Positions 1 to 8,073 of a stretch of DNA of 39,992 nt are shown piece by piece (the stretch's first letter is position 1; every line of letters begins with the position of its first letter). Below the pieces are notes generated by a model. The model did no database searches. It worked only from the letters and a program-made list of their open reading frames with translations, and was not told the DNA's origin. Position numbers and translations under genes: made by a program. The DNA is taken from assembly GCA_016235185.1 (NCBI GenBank), contig JACRLT010000025.1:1-39992 (forward strand), written 5' to 3'. Source of the stretch: Candidatus Omnitrophota bacterium (GTDB lineage: Bacteria > Omnitrophota > Gorgyraeia > Velamenicoccales > Velamenicoccaceae).

Positions 1-206
1 TTTGGGATTGGCTTAATGCGCCATTCCATGAAAAAAGCGATAAATCCGTTAACCAACACCAACTTTTGCTATCTTTTGGCTAATTTGGACAGCTATGATG
101 CTGGATGCTTACCAAATCAGTCAAAACCCAACCCTGTTTAAAATTCAAAGGCACTTGCGTTATACGTGTCATAAGAAAAAGCTCTTAAAATTTCATTACA
201 TTTTTG
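1..206. other. AT-rich stretch without a recognisable gene
   Basis: No coding frame with convincing start signal is visible on either strand. A possible 9-bp stem with one mismatch (CTGATTTGG pairing with CCAAATTAG on the minus strand) lies between about 70 and 125. Composition matches the small membrane protein gene next to it and differs from the rest of the window. Confidence 0.4.
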
Positions 207-386
207 TCAATGCTTCTTTCCAAAATCGTAACCAGCAGCAAATGCAATAACAATCCATAAGACAACTTCAAATAATGTTCCTTTGAATAAAATGCTGTTT
301 AATTTCAAAATTCCATATAGTAACCAAACAATTAGGACGATTTTAATCCAATTATTTCTTAAAAAATTTTTACCTTTTCCCATCAT
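207..386 (-). CDS. Small hydrophobic membrane protein, 59 aa, function unknown
   Basis: Seen: a 59-codon frame ending in TGA, preceded by a good ribosome binding site (AGGAGG at 391-396) 4 nt before the first of two adjacent ATG codons (386 and 383; the second gives a 7-nt spacing). The N-terminus is basic (K4, K6, R10), then a hydrophobic run at about residues 13-27 (IKIVLIVWLLYGIL), a short polar turn, a second hydrophobic run at about 37-51, and a basic tail GKKH. This predicts two membrane helices with both ends inside the cell. The DNA is much more AT-rich than the rest of the window, which could mean transfer. I recognise no family. It could be chance, but start signal, charge pattern and hydrophobic periodicity together argue for a real gene. 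Confidence 0.5.
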   Translation of the reverse strand: MMGKGKNFLRNNWIKIVLIVWLLYGILKLNSILFKGTLFEVVLWIVIAFAAGYDFGKKH

Positions 387-472
387 TGCCCCTCCTGTAG
401 TTTTAATTCAAATTTACAAATTGCTTCTGGCGTTTTTCGCAGCGGAATGTCGATTTATGAACAGGGCGGGGT

Positions 473-670
473 CCTGCAACGCACACATCAGATTTTTTGG
501 CAAAAGTCTGCGAGGGATTGCATTTTGGCTGTAGCGACACGCCCTTGTGCTCGAGGTCCGACCTCGACAATCGGGGCCGAGGTCCGACCTCGGTTTAATT
601 ATGGACAGCCAAAATGCAAACCGAAGCAGACGGCAAAAAATACCATCTGCGAACAGAGACTTGCAGTGCG
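473..670 (-). repeat. Modular palindromic repeat, copy A
   Basis: A long imperfect inverted repeat. The outer arms (ATTTTTTGGC... near 493 and its counterpart GGCAAAAAAT near 632) pair, then TGCATTTTGGCTGT (about 519-532) pairs perfectly with the complement at about 605-618. Inside sit two identical 15-bp hairpins, CGAGGTC-C-GACCTCG, at 552-566 and 578-592. The block 493-558 is nearly identical to the reverse complement of copy B at about 7648-7713, and the outer arm sequence is shared with the 24344-24510 palindrome. It lies downstream of rodA. No open frame in it looks like a gene. Confidence 0.85.
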
Positions 671-677
671 AAAAACT

Positions 678-740
678 AACCAAGACAGGACCCCGATACA
701 ATTATTTAGTCTGCGTGCAAAAGGACCCGCGCTACGAAAT
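678..740 (+). repeat. Direct repeat block shared with 8074-8134
   Basis: AACCAAGACAGGACCCC occurs identically at 678-694 and 8074-8090; the similarity continues, with gaps, to the end motif GCGCTrCGAAAT in both copies. Both follow a palindromic element in the same direction, so this looks like another module of the same repeat family. It ends just before the rodA stop codon. Confidence 0.75.
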
Positions 741-750
741 ATCAATGCTA

Positions 751-1848
751 TTACTTCTGCCGAGCGATGTTCAAGACGATGCCGATGGCGACCAGGTTAA
801 TGACCAATGACGAGCCGCCGTAACTTATAAAAGGCAAAGGCAATCCCACAACCGGAGAAACACCCACATTCATGGCGATATTTATAAAGGCATGAAAAAA
901 TAAAAGGGCTGCCACGCCTACGCAAAACAGACGGCCGAACGTATCCTTTGCCACATCCGATACCTTCAGGATCATGAAAATCAAAAAGCCGTAAAGGACG
1001 AGCAATGCCAGGCTGCCCAAAAATCCCCACTCCTCCCCTATCACCGAAAATATAAAATCCGTATGCCGCTCTGCTAGAAAATTCAACTGGCTCTGTGTAC
1101 CGGCCATCCACCCTTTACCGAAAAACCTACCCGATCCGATGGCGATCTTAGACTGGATGACCGTATAACCGGCACCCAAAGGATCAATATTGGGATTTAA
1201 AAAAACCAAGAGCCTTGACTTCTGGTAATCTTTTAAAAAATGCCAGAAGAACGGCATAAAAACAATGCCCATGCCGATAAGGCCAAAAAGATAACGGCCT
1301 GAAATGTCTGCAAGATAGGCGACGGACAAAAAAACAAATAGATAAACAATGGCTGTTCCAAGATCAGGCTGGACCAGGACCAATCCGGTCAAAAGCAAGG
1401 TTAAAAATAACGGGATGACCAAAGCCCTCAATATTGCAGCCCTTGGGAAGGCACCGCTAACATCGTAGATGCCGCGGCTGCTATAATACTTGGCCAAAAG
1501 TAATATCAGGGCGAATTTTCCAAGTTCCGAAGGCTGGAAGGATATCTCGCCTAAGTCGATCCACCGTTGGGCTCCCATAATGGTGCGGCCCATAGCAAGC
1601 ACAAAAAAAAGTGAAAGAAAAGCAAATATGTACAGCGGAATAATAGCTGGCCTTATCTTCCTGTAATCAAAACGCGATGCCAAAAACATGAACAATAACC
1701 CTACACCGACCCACATCAACTGTTTAGTAAAGATCTCTTTCTTAATAAAAGCGCCTTTTTGATGGCAGCTGCTGTAGAGGCAGACCAAACCCAAAAAAAG
1801 AATAATAAGCAGAACGATCACAATAGTCTTCTGGGGCCTTAACATCAT
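751..1848 (-). CDS. rodA: Rod-shape SEDS glycosyltransferase RodA
   Basis: A 365-residue polytopic membrane protein of the SEDS family, which polymerises lipid II into glycan strands for side-wall growth together with PBP2. Visible family features are the segment SFQPSELGKFALILLLAKYY at about residue 103, QPDLGTA at about 160, FLAERHTDFIFSVIGEE, and near the C-terminus LPLPFISYGGSS. Length is normal for RodA. The start ATG at 1848 overlaps the mrdA stop codon (ATGATG/TGA), giving translational coupling; an AGGAGG lies about 11 nt upstream. It is the last gene of the mreB operon. A second SEDS gene at 23228-24322 sits in the dcw cluster and is called FtsW; the neighbours (mreBCD, PBP2 here; mur/fts there) decide which is which. 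Confidence 0.95.
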   Translation of the reverse strand: MMLRPQKTIVIVLLIILFLGLVCLYSSCHQKGAFIKKEIFTKQLMWVGVGLLFMFLASRFDYRKIRPAIIPLYIFAFLSLFFVLAMGRTIMGAQRWIDLGEISFQPSELGKFALILLLAKYYSSRGIYDVSGAFPRAAILRALVIPLFLTLLLTGLVLVQPDLGTAIVYLFVFLSVAYLADISGRYLFGLIGMGIVFMPFFWHFLKDYQKSRLLVFLNPNIDPLGAGYTVIQSKIAIGSGRFFGKGWMAGTQSQLNFLAERHTDFIFSVIGEEWGFLGSLALLVLYGFLIFMILKVSDVAKDTFGRLFCVGVAALLFFHAFINIAMNVGVSPVVGLPLPFISYGGSSLVINLVAIGIVLNIARQK

Positions 1849-3557
1849 AACAACTTACCCCTCCTTTGCGCCTCTTGGAATAATTGCTTCCCCATGGCTA
1901 CGGCCATGTGGCTAGAGCCTACGTTATCTAATAATATACAAAATGCATAGCGCGCATTGTCCTTCGGGAAAAAACCGGCAACCATACCGTGGGATTCTGC
2001 GCCATATACCTGGGCAGTGCCGGTCTTGGCGCATACTTCCCAACCTTTGATATCCAGATCGTGCGCGGTCCCATCCTCAAGTGCCACCGGAAACCTCAAG
2101 GCATTGCGGACAAGCTCGAGAGATTCATCCGGAATTTTTATCTTCTTCAATTCTTTGACAGGCAAAGGAACACCGTCTATCGCTTTGCTCAAGTGCGGAA
2201 CAACAAAAAAACCGCCGTTACCGATAGCGGCCATCATGCGCGCCAGCTGCAAAGGCGTGGCCAAAACAAAACCTTGCCCTATGGCAAAATTAGCGGTATC
2301 ACCGTCGTACCATCTATCCAAAAATTTTAGGCGTTTCCAAATACGGCTTGGAATAAACCCCTGGGCCTCCTGCGGCAGATCTATCCCTGTTGCAGAAGCC
2401 AAACCCAGCTCGAGAGCGGTCTTAGACATCATGTCTGCCCCCGCAGTAAGCCCCAACCTATAAAAATACACATCACATGAATGCCCCATCGCCTGATTGA
2501 AATCCTGTTGGCCGTGTTCTGACCAACATTTGAAATACCGCTCGCCAATACGCAACTTACCCGTACAGACATAAGTCAATGAGGGCTTAAATTTTTTTGA
2601 CCTGTACGCAGCCAAGGCCGTTATTGGTTTAAAAACAGAACCCGGGGGGAACTGACCGCTGGTCACACGGTTAAATAGCGGGGCGTCTTGCGAACTTAAA
2701 TAAAAATTCAGGGATTTCTTGTCTTTGCGATCCACGAAAACATTTGGGTCGAAGCCCGGGGAACTGGCCAACACCAAGATCTCCCCGTTCTGGGCATCCA
2801 TAATGACTATAGCCCCCTTTTTACCGTCCAAGAGCTGATCCGCTATCTGCTGTAACTCAAGATCGATCGTTACATGTACGTCTTTACCGCTGTAAGGAGG
2901 TTTATATCCCAACACTCTTACCTGACGGCCCCGGTTATCAACCTCAACCTGTTGGCCGCCTTTCTCCCCCCTTAAATAAATATCCAAGCCCTCCTCCAGT
3001 CCGCTATAACCCACCTTATCCTTTATATCGTATCCGTAATCTTTGAGTTTGGTAATGCGGCTTTTGTCTATTTCGCCCATATATCCCAGTACATGAGAAG
3101 CGCATGAACCAAAAGGGTAAAATCTGCGGGCATTAAGTTCCACCTGCGCACCGCCAAGGTCCAGCGATGCCTCCTGGAGCGTAATTGCCGTAGGCTTTGA
3201 GATACCGACGGCAAGTGCGACCGGCGTAAAAGGATTAAGATAACCTTTGTCGTAGGTCCTGTATAAAGAATCAACATCCGTCGAAAGTATTCCGGACAGC
3301 CTTTGGAAGACGGCCTTTTTATCTTTAAGCTCCTGCGGTATTATGACCGCATCAAAAGAAAGCATATTATCCACCATCACATTATTATTCCTGTCTAAGA
3401 TCCTGCCTCGATAAGCTTCCTGGGGGATAAGACGGATGGAATTCCTCATGCTTAATTTATAGTAATAATTCCCCCGCACCACCTGGACAAAAAAAAGGGC
3501 CAGTGCCAAGGCTATAAATAAAGAGAATAATATTATCCGGTAAGTTCCGGTGCGCAT
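1845..3557 (-). CDS. mrdA: Penicillin-binding protein 2, class B transpeptidase
   Basis: A 570-residue class B PBP that cross-links peptidoglycan during elongation and partners RodA. Order: short cytoplasmic tail, one transmembrane helix (about residues 7-27), dimerisation/pedestal region starting with RGRILDRNNN (about 50-59), then the transpeptidase domain with SVFK (catalytic S307, K310), the second motif as SCD in SCDVYFY, and KTGTAQ. SCD in place of SxN is usual for the PBP2 subgroup. I start at ATG 3557 (MRTGTYRII): the longer open frame to 3803 only reads mreD out of frame and has no PBP character. It overlaps the 3' end of mreD by 25 nt and its stop overlaps the rodA start. Confidence 0.95.
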   Translation of the reverse strand: MRTGTYRIILFSLFIALALALFFVQVVRGNYYYKLSMRNSIRLIPQEAYRGRILDRNNNVMVDNMLSFDAVIIPQELKDKKAVFQRLSGILSTDVDSLYRTYDKGYLNPFTPVALAVGISKPTAITLQEASLDLGGAQVELNARRFYPFGSCASHVLGYMGEIDKSRITKLKDYGYDIKDKVGYSGLEEGLDIYLRGEKGGQQVEVDNRGRQVRVLGYKPPYSGKDVHVTIDLELQQIADQLLDGKKGAIVIMDAQNGEILVLASSPGFDPNVFVDRKDKKSLNFYLSSQDAPLFNRVTSGQFPPGSVFKPITALAAYRSKKFKPSLTYVCTGKLRIGERYFKCWSEHGQQDFNQAMGHSCDVYFYRLGLTAGADMMSKTALELGLASATGIDLPQEAQGFIPSRIWKRLKFLDRWYDGDTANFAIGQGFVLATPLQLARMMAAIGNGGFFVVPHLSKAIDGVPLPVKELKKIKIPDESLELVRNALRFPVALEDGTAHDLDIKGWEVCAKTGTAQVYGAESHGMVAGFFPKDNARYAFCILLDNVGSSHMAVAMGKQLFQEAQRRGKLL

Positions 3558-4024
3558 CTTTTTGAAAAGTGATAAAACGGGTAGGCCAGAAGAGTTGTCC
3601 CGGCGGCTTCCAGAAAAATACGGGCCAAAACCCAGCCGTATTGAGAGATCCAGAAACCTTGAGAGAGAAAAACCGTTTTGAAGAACAAGACAAAATGGTT
3701 GGTCAAAAAAATACCGACGAAAACCATCGGAAAAATAAAGACCCAATTCTGCCGATAAATGAAACGTGCCAAGACAGAAACCGCAAAACAGGACAAAATG
3801 CACGAAAACATGTAAAGGCCAAAAACATCAAAGCCGAAGATGTCCATTACGAAACCGCAGAAAAAAGCATATATAAGCCAACCTTTGGTGTCTAGGCTAT
3901 GGAAAAAAGTATAGATCACAGCCAGGGCCAGCACAGGTTCAAAGAGCGGCCACGGCAGGCTGAAAAGTTGGACAAAAGCGAATTTCAAAAAAATAAAAAT
4001 AAAAGGAAGAAGGAATCTATTCAT
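3533..4024 (-). CDS. mreD: Rod shape-determining protein MreD
   Basis: A 163-residue very hydrophobic protein with about five membrane segments, matching the size and topology of MreD, the integral-membrane part of the elongation complex. Sequence conservation in this family is low; the call rests mostly on position between mreC and the PBP2 gene and on topology. The start ATG (4024) overlaps the mreC stop by 8 nt (ATGAATAG). The C-terminal 25 nt overlap mrdA. Confidence 0.9.
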   Translation of the reverse strand: MNRFLLPFIFIFLKFAFVQLFSLPWPLFEPVLALAVIYTFFHSLDTKGWLIYAFFCGFVMDIFGFDVFGLYMFSCILSCFAVSVLARFIYRQNWVFIFPMVFVGIFLTNHFVLFFKTVFLSQGFWISQYGWVLARIFLEAAGTTLLAYPFYHFSKRCAPELTG

Positions 4025-4808
4025 GCGACTTCACTACAAGGACTTCAGGGACAGAAGATACTTTTACGGCCGGTTCCAATATTGCGAACTTCCCAAGCCC
4101 GGAAGACTCTAACCCGACAAACTTAACTTTACCTATGAGTATACCGGCAGGATATGTCATATTCAGGCCGCTAGTCGCAACCGTATCCCCTTCTGCGACG
4201 TCCGAGTCCAAGTCCAGGAACCTTAGCTTAGAGCGGCCGTCAAGCGTGCCGGAGGCCAATCCCTGCTCTTGAGTACGCACGACGACAGCCGGCACTGAAA
4301 GATCCGGGTCATTGATCAATATAACTTTGCTGGAAAAGCGCCCCAACTCCAGTATCTTTCCCACCAGACCAAGGGGCGTCAAAACCGCCGCATATTTTTT
4401 TATCCCGCTTGACTCACCTTTATCCAAAAGCAAAAAAGCCCTGAAGGAATTAAAATCCTTGCCTATGACCCGGGCTGCAACTGTCCCGTAAGCGAGCCGC
4501 ATTTTCAAATCAAGAAGTTTCGTCAAGCGTTCGTTTTCAGCCGATATTTCCTGATAACGCAGGATATCAGACTTCAGCCGCCCGTTCTCATCTAGAAGTT
4601 TAAGATTATCCCAGTAACTTCTATGAAAAAACAGGACAGCGCGGGCCTCATGGGTTATACCGCTGACTAACAGGAGAGGAAACTTGGAAATATCCGTGGT
4701 AACGGTCCGGAAGGTATAGGCGGCTTCTCGAGAAGAAATAAAAAAAACAAGAAGGGTTGCACAGAATAAAAAAAGAAATGCTATGAGCTTTCTTTTGGGG
4801 GGAAACAC
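4017..4808 (-). CDS. mreC: Rod shape-determining protein MreC
   Basis: A 263-residue protein with one N-terminal membrane helix (KLIAFLFLFCATLLVFFISS), a periplasmic coiled-coil-like stretch at about 70-100 (LKLLDENGRLKSDILRYQEI... ENERLTKLLDLK), and a beta-rich domain with the family pattern AARVIGKDF near 112, DKGESSGIKKYAAVL and the late TSGLNMTYPAGILIGKV. It links cytoplasmic MreB filaments to PBP2 in the periplasm. Length is typical. It follows mreB after 3 nt and overlaps mreD. Confidence 0.95.
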   Translation of the reverse strand: MFPPKRKLIAFLFLFCATLLVFFISSREAAYTFRTVTTDISKFPLLLVSGITHEARAVLFFHRSYWDNLKLLDENGRLKSDILRYQEISAENERLTKLLDLKMRLAYGTVAARVIGKDFNSFRAFLLLDKGESSGIKKYAAVLTPLGLVGKILELGRFSSKVILINDPDLSVPAVVVRTQEQGLASGTLDGRSKLRFLDLDSDVAEGDTVATSGLNMTYPAGILIGKVKFVGLESSGLGKFAILEPAVKVSSVPEVLVVKSHE

Positions 4809-4811
4809 AAA

Positions 4812-5891
4812 TTAGACTTCTTCGCTCTTAGTCACAACCGTAACATCGCGCAGGAACCGGCTCTCGAGCTCTAATATCTTACCGGTACCCAAGGCCACGG
4901 CCGTTACTGGATCTTCGGCTATATGCACCGGAAGCCCGGTCTCTTCGGAGATCATACGGTCCAGACCTTTAAGCTGTGAGCCGCCGCCGGCCAACACAAT
5001 ACCGCGGTCGATCAGGTCTGCAGCTAATTCAGGAGGCGTCCTCTCCAACGCGATCTTAGCCAGATCAACAATTGCGCGCACTGGTTCTGCGATAGCGTCC
5101 CTGACCTCCTCGGAAGTAATGCTGACCATCTTCGGCAATCCAGCCACAAGGTCCCTGCCCCTGACTTCCAAGCTTAACTCTTCTTCTAAAGGATATGCAG
5201 AGCCTATCTTTATCTTTATATCTTCTGCCGTACGCTCTCCGATCATGAGATTATAATTCTTTTTCAAATATTCTACGATGGCCACGTCTAACTCATCTCC
5301 GGCGATACGGATAGATTTTGAAAATACTATCCCGGAAAGGGAAATAACAGCGACTTCCGTTGTGCCGCCACCGATATCAACGATCATATTGCCCGCTGGT
5401 TCATGAATAGGCAATCCTACGCCGATGGCAGCAGCTAGCGGCTCCTCAACAAGATGCACTTCCCGAGCACCCGCGTGCATAGCTGAATCCTTAACAGCGC
5501 GGCGTTCAACTTCCGTGATCCCTGACGGGATCGCAATGACCATGCGTGGGCTGACCAGGACTCTCCTCTTATGGACCTTCTTTATAAAATAACGAAGCAT
5601 AGCTTCCGTAATATCAAAATCCGCGATAACACCATCTTTCATAGGCCTGATCGCCAGAATATTCCCAGGCGTCCTACCCAGCATCTTTTTAGCTTCTTCA
5701 CCCACAGCCAGGACCCTATTGACCGTAGCCCCTTTTTTCAAGGCAACAACCGAAGGCTCGCAAAGAACGATCCCCTCACCTTTTACATAGACCAAAGTAG
5801 TGGCGGTCCCAAGGTCGATGCCCATGTCATTGGAAAACAATCCGGAAAGATAGTTAATGGTTTTTTTTGGATATTTGGTAAGATTTGCCAT
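4812..5891 (-). CDS. mreB: Actin-like cell shape protein MreB
   Basis: A 359-residue actin fold ATPase. Phosphate loop 1 is DLGTATT (26-32), phosphate loop 2 DIGGGTTE (172-179), and the adenosine motif is [15 protein letters not shown] near 307. The N-terminus before the fold (about 22 residues, with YLSGLFSND) is a short amphipathic segment of the kind that binds the membrane. It polymerises beneath the inner membrane and positions the elongation complex. No strong Shine-Dalgarno sequence is visible before ATG 5891. It is first gene of the mreBCD-mrdA-rodA operon, driven by the promoter at 5958-5986. Confidence 0.97.
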   Translation of the reverse strand: MANLTKYPKKTINYLSGLFSNDMGIDLGTATTLVYVKGEGIVLCEPSVVALKKGATVNRVLAVGEEAKKMLGRTPGNILAIRPMKDGVIADFDITEAMLRYFIKKVHKRRVLVSPRMVIAIPSGITEVERRAVKDSAMHAGAREVHLVEEPLAAAIGVGLPIHEPAGNMIVDIGGGTTEVAVISLSGIVFSKSIRIAGDELDVAIVEYLKKNYNLMIGERTAEDIKIKIGSAYPLEEELSLEVRGRDLVAGLPKMVSITSEEVRDAIAEPVRAIVDLAKIALERTPPELAADLIDRGIVLAGGGSQLKGLDRMISEETGLPVHIAEDPVTAVALGTGKILELESRFLRDVTVVTKSEEV

Positions 5892-5924
5892 GGCTTTTTA
5901 GATTTTCTGGGTTAGATTGCCTGT

Positions 5925-5938
5925 CTGCCGAAAGGCAG
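5925..5938 (-). promoter_or_regulatory. Hairpin in the mreB leader
   Basis: A perfect 5-bp stem with a 4-nt loop (CTGCC-GAAA-GGCAG on the plus strand; CTGCC-TTTC-GGCAG in the transcript) lies between the mreB promoter and its start codon. A competing pairing of CCTGC with flanking CAGG is possible. No run of U follows, so it is not a terminator. Confidence 0.45.
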
Positions 5939-5957
5939 GGTTAAACTAGGTTTTTTA

Positions 5958-5986
5958 ACTATATCAAACAGAAGGTAGGCTGTCAA
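5958..5986 (-). promoter_or_regulatory. Sigma70-type promoter of the mreB operon
   Basis: On the minus strand TTGACA (5981-5986), a 17-nt spacer and TATAGT (5958-5963). One mismatch to consensus. Predicted start of transcription is near 5951, giving a leader of about 60 nt before mreB. Confidence 0.8.
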
Positions 5987-6017
5987 CAAAATTATTTTAC
6001 AGCAAGAACAAAACTTA

Positions 6018-7310
6018 TTATCTTGCAAGAAGATGGTTCAATACCGCTAAAAAATCCGGGAAGGACTTGCCTACACATGAAATATCATCCAAGGTTGACT
6101 CGCCTCTTGCTGCCAAAGCCGCGACCACCATGCTCATGGCAGTTCGGTGGTCTGAAAAACTCCGTAGATCAGCGCCATTAAACGCGGGAACACCTAAAAT
6201 CTCGATGGAATCATGTTCTTTTAGAGATTTAACCCTAATATTTACACCTAGTTTTGTCAAATTATAAACCATCGATCTCACCCTGTCTGTTTCCTTCACC
6301 CTTAGCTCTTGCACCCCCTCTATTACACTCCTGCCTCTTGCCATACTGGCCGCTACCATGAGAACAGGCAATTCATCAATAAGGACAGGGATCTCATCAG
6401 CTTTTATAGTTATAGCCTTCAAACTACTTGATCTGACTTCTATATCAGCCAAAGGTTCGAATAAATCTCTTTTTTTTGATATTTTTATCCTGCCGCCCAT
6501 CCTTCTTAACACACTGACTGCGCCCATGCGCGTAGGGTTAATACTGACGTCTTTTATAAGAATGCGGGAGCCTTTGATGATGAGCCCTGCAACTATAAAA
6601 AAAGCAGCGCTTGATATATCGCCAGGGACAAAAATATTCTTTTGCGCTTTCAGAAGACTTTTAGTCAAATAGGTTTTGGAGCCCTTTGTCCTGATATTAG
6701 CTCCAAATATTTTTAGCATCCTCTCTGTATGGTCCCTGGTCTTTTGTGGCTCTTCAACTATTGTCTTGCCATCGGCATAAAGGCCGGCCAAGAGGATTGC
6801 TGACTTTACCTGGGCGCTAGCGACTTTCTGTTTCCAATAAATACCGCAAAGCCGTGCCGGCAAAGCCTCTAAAGGCAAAAACCCCGCCCTCCCCTTTATG
6901 CGCGCGCCCATCTTTGTCAAAGGTTCGATCACGCGCTGCATAGGCCGTTTCATAAGAGAAGGCGCTGCGGTAAACTTCGAAGAAAAATCCTGCCCTGAAA
7001 GCAGGCCCAACAATAGACGCGCGCTGGTGCCGGATTCTCTCATAAATAAGGGCACTTTGGGTTATTTAAAATGGCCGTCGGAAACAATAAGAACGCGGGA
7101 TGCTTTTTTATCCACAATAACCATTACCCCCAAAATAGACAGGGCATTTAATGTCGTAAGGCAATCGTCGGAAAAAAGAAAATTCTTTATGGTGGTTTTG
7201 CCGCTTGCTATGGCGGCCAGGATAGCGGCGCGATGAGAAATAGACTTATCTCCAGGCACCCTAACGGTCCCACGCAATCCATCCGCCGGTTTTATTCTAA
7301 TAGGCTTCAT
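6018..7310 (-). pseudogene. aroA: aroA (EPSP synthase) interrupted by one in-frame TAA
   Basis: Together the frame has 429 sense codons, the normal size of 5-enolpyruvylshikimate-3-phosphate synthase, the sixth shikimate-pathway step. A single TAA (7062-7064) follows codon 82; both parts are in the same reading frame. All family motifs I know remain: [10 protein letters not shown] at the N-terminus, ESGTSARLL just after the stop, RPMQRVIEPL, DELPVL, RVKETDR, FSDHR and SFPDF near the end. The residue before the stop is AAA (Lys) and after it Pro-Lys, so AAA to TAA by one base change is the simplest explanation. Restart at GTG 7058 or ATG 7055 is possible but no Shine-Dalgarno is visible. Options: recent nonsense mutation, readthrough or split protein, or a sequencing error. 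TAA is a normal stop elsewhere here (mreB, mraY, murD, murF). Confidence 0.85.
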
Positions 7311-7319
7311 GATTTATGG

Positions 7320-7349
7320 ATTATAACATACTCCTATTCAGCAAAGCAA
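7320..7349 (-). promoter_or_regulatory. Possible aroA promoter, nearly leaderless
   Basis: On the minus strand TTGCTT (7344-7349), an 18-nt spacer and a perfect TATAAT (7320-7325) only 9 nt before the aroA ATG. Transcription would start almost at the start codon. The -35 box lies in a copy of the repeat arm (GTTGC...), so the repeat may supply it. Confidence 0.4.
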
Positions 7350-7512
7350 CATCCCTGTTCGCAAGCTCCGGGGTCGCCGCAGAGATCTCCCTGACCCAAG
7401 CGTTATGTATCAGCGCAACACAACGTCCCTGTTCGCAAACTGAATTTTTTGTCCCGTGGAATTCAAAGAATTCCCGGGATAAAATCCCCGCAATCCTCTG
7501 GATTGCAGGGGA
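7341..7512 (+). repeat. Repeat half-units and two hairpins upstream of aroA
   Basis: Two arm-like units carry CAACATCCCTGTTCGCAA (about 7347) and, near 7411-7450, a related arm ending CGCAAACTGAATTTTTT. Then come two hairpins each with a one-base bulge: TCCCGTGGAATTC/GAATTCCCGGGA (7452-7464 with 7468-7479) and TCCCCGCAATCC/GGATTGCAGGGGA (7485-7496 with 7500-7512). The second arm is found in reverse complement at 8149-8166, so arm copies bracket most of the aroA-rluD gap. No gene is seen. Confidence 0.75.
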
Positions 7513-7550
7513 CCGTTGACTTCGGTTTACGTCTCGTCCGTTTACCTTCG

Positions 7551-7751
7551 CGATGCAAATCCTGTTCGCAGATGGTATTTTTTGCCGTCTGCTTCGGTTT
7601 GCATTTAATTAAATCGAGGTCCGACCTCGGCCCCGATTGTCGAGGTCCGACCTCGAGCACAAGGGCGTGTCGCTACAGCCAAAATGCAATCCCTCGTAGA
7701 CTTTTGCCAAATAACTTCTGATTGTCGGCTTAAACAGGCATACCGCAGTGC
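7551..7751 (+). repeat. Modular palindromic repeat, copy B
   Basis: Inverted relative to copy A (473-670), to which it is almost identical over the core. It carries the two hairpins CGAGGTC-C-GACCTCG at 7615-7629 and 7641-7655. The right end (reverse complement CCTGTTTAAGCCGAC..., then TCAGAAGTTATTTGGC) matches the left arm of the palindrome at 24344-24510, while the core does not, so arms and cores are interchangeable. Compared with copy A, it lacks about 11 nt in one inner arm, so the innermost stem is weaker. Confidence 0.85.
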
Positions 7752-7850
7752 ATTGATAATCAATATACAGTTTCGCTCAAGAAACGCCGAAACCGACTAT
7801 TCTAAAGATTCTATGAGCAGTGCGGGTTCCTGCTAAGCAGACAAATCCAG
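7752..7850. other. Spacer between repeat modules
   Basis: No gene or strong signal. It contains CAGTTTCGCTC.AGAAACGCC (about 7769), a diverged version of a motif also found at 430-456 and at the right end of the window (39968-39992). Confidence 0.4.
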
Positions 7851-8060
7851 GTGGGGGTGGCTTGGTTTGGATTGTCGCAGGCCGTGTTTTTCGTGCGAGC
7901 GGGCCGCCAATGTTTCAATGGCGGACGAGCGAGCCGAAAAACCCGAGCGCAGTCGAGCACGCTGGGCGACCATCCTAAGCGTCATTCCAGGAAGTGCCGC
8001 CGAAGGCTTAGCCGCAGGCGGCCGCCGAAGGCTTAGCCGCAGGCGGCCGAGACAAGCGTG
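7851..8060. repeat. GC-rich repeat with 25-bp perfect tandem duplication
   Basis: Strikingly GC-rich against its surroundings. It contains the hairpin CCGCCA-loop-TGGCGG (near 7910-7930), flanking arms GTGTTTTTCG/CGAAAAACCC, and then two exact copies of a 25-bp unit at 7996-8020 and 8021-8045 plus a partial third. Each unit is a nested palindrome: GCCGCC, inner GGC-tta-GCC, then GGCGGC from the next unit. The open frames crossing it are low-complexity (Arg/Ala/Gly) and I do not consider them genes. Confidence 0.7.
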
Positions 8061-8073
8061 CCTGCGCAAGACG

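Noticed and set aside
1-206. Integron attC-like site next to the small membrane protein gene (GCGTTATAC and ATTAAGCC ends)
   Set aside because: The arms do not pair convincingly, the length (about 155 bp) exceeds usual attC size, and neither end matches the GTTRRRY core exactly.
414-810. Several overlapping open frames of 87-117 codons on both strands, with similar peptides near 7449-7721
   Set aside because: They are translations of the palindromic repeat in copies A and B; no start signals and low-complexity Arg/Ser content.
1957-2463. 168-codon plus-strand open frame opposite mrdA
   Set aside because: It is the antisense of a well-supported gene, with no ribosome binding site or family motif; other plus-strand frames opposite genes were rejected likewise.
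3558-3803. N-terminal extension of the PBP2 frame
   Set aside because: It reads mreD out of frame, and the PBP2 membrane helix begins right after ATG 3557.
5911-5940. Terminator for aroA
   Set aside because: The hairpin lies downstream of the mreB promoter start, has no T run in the leftward direction, and is better seen as part of the mreB leader.
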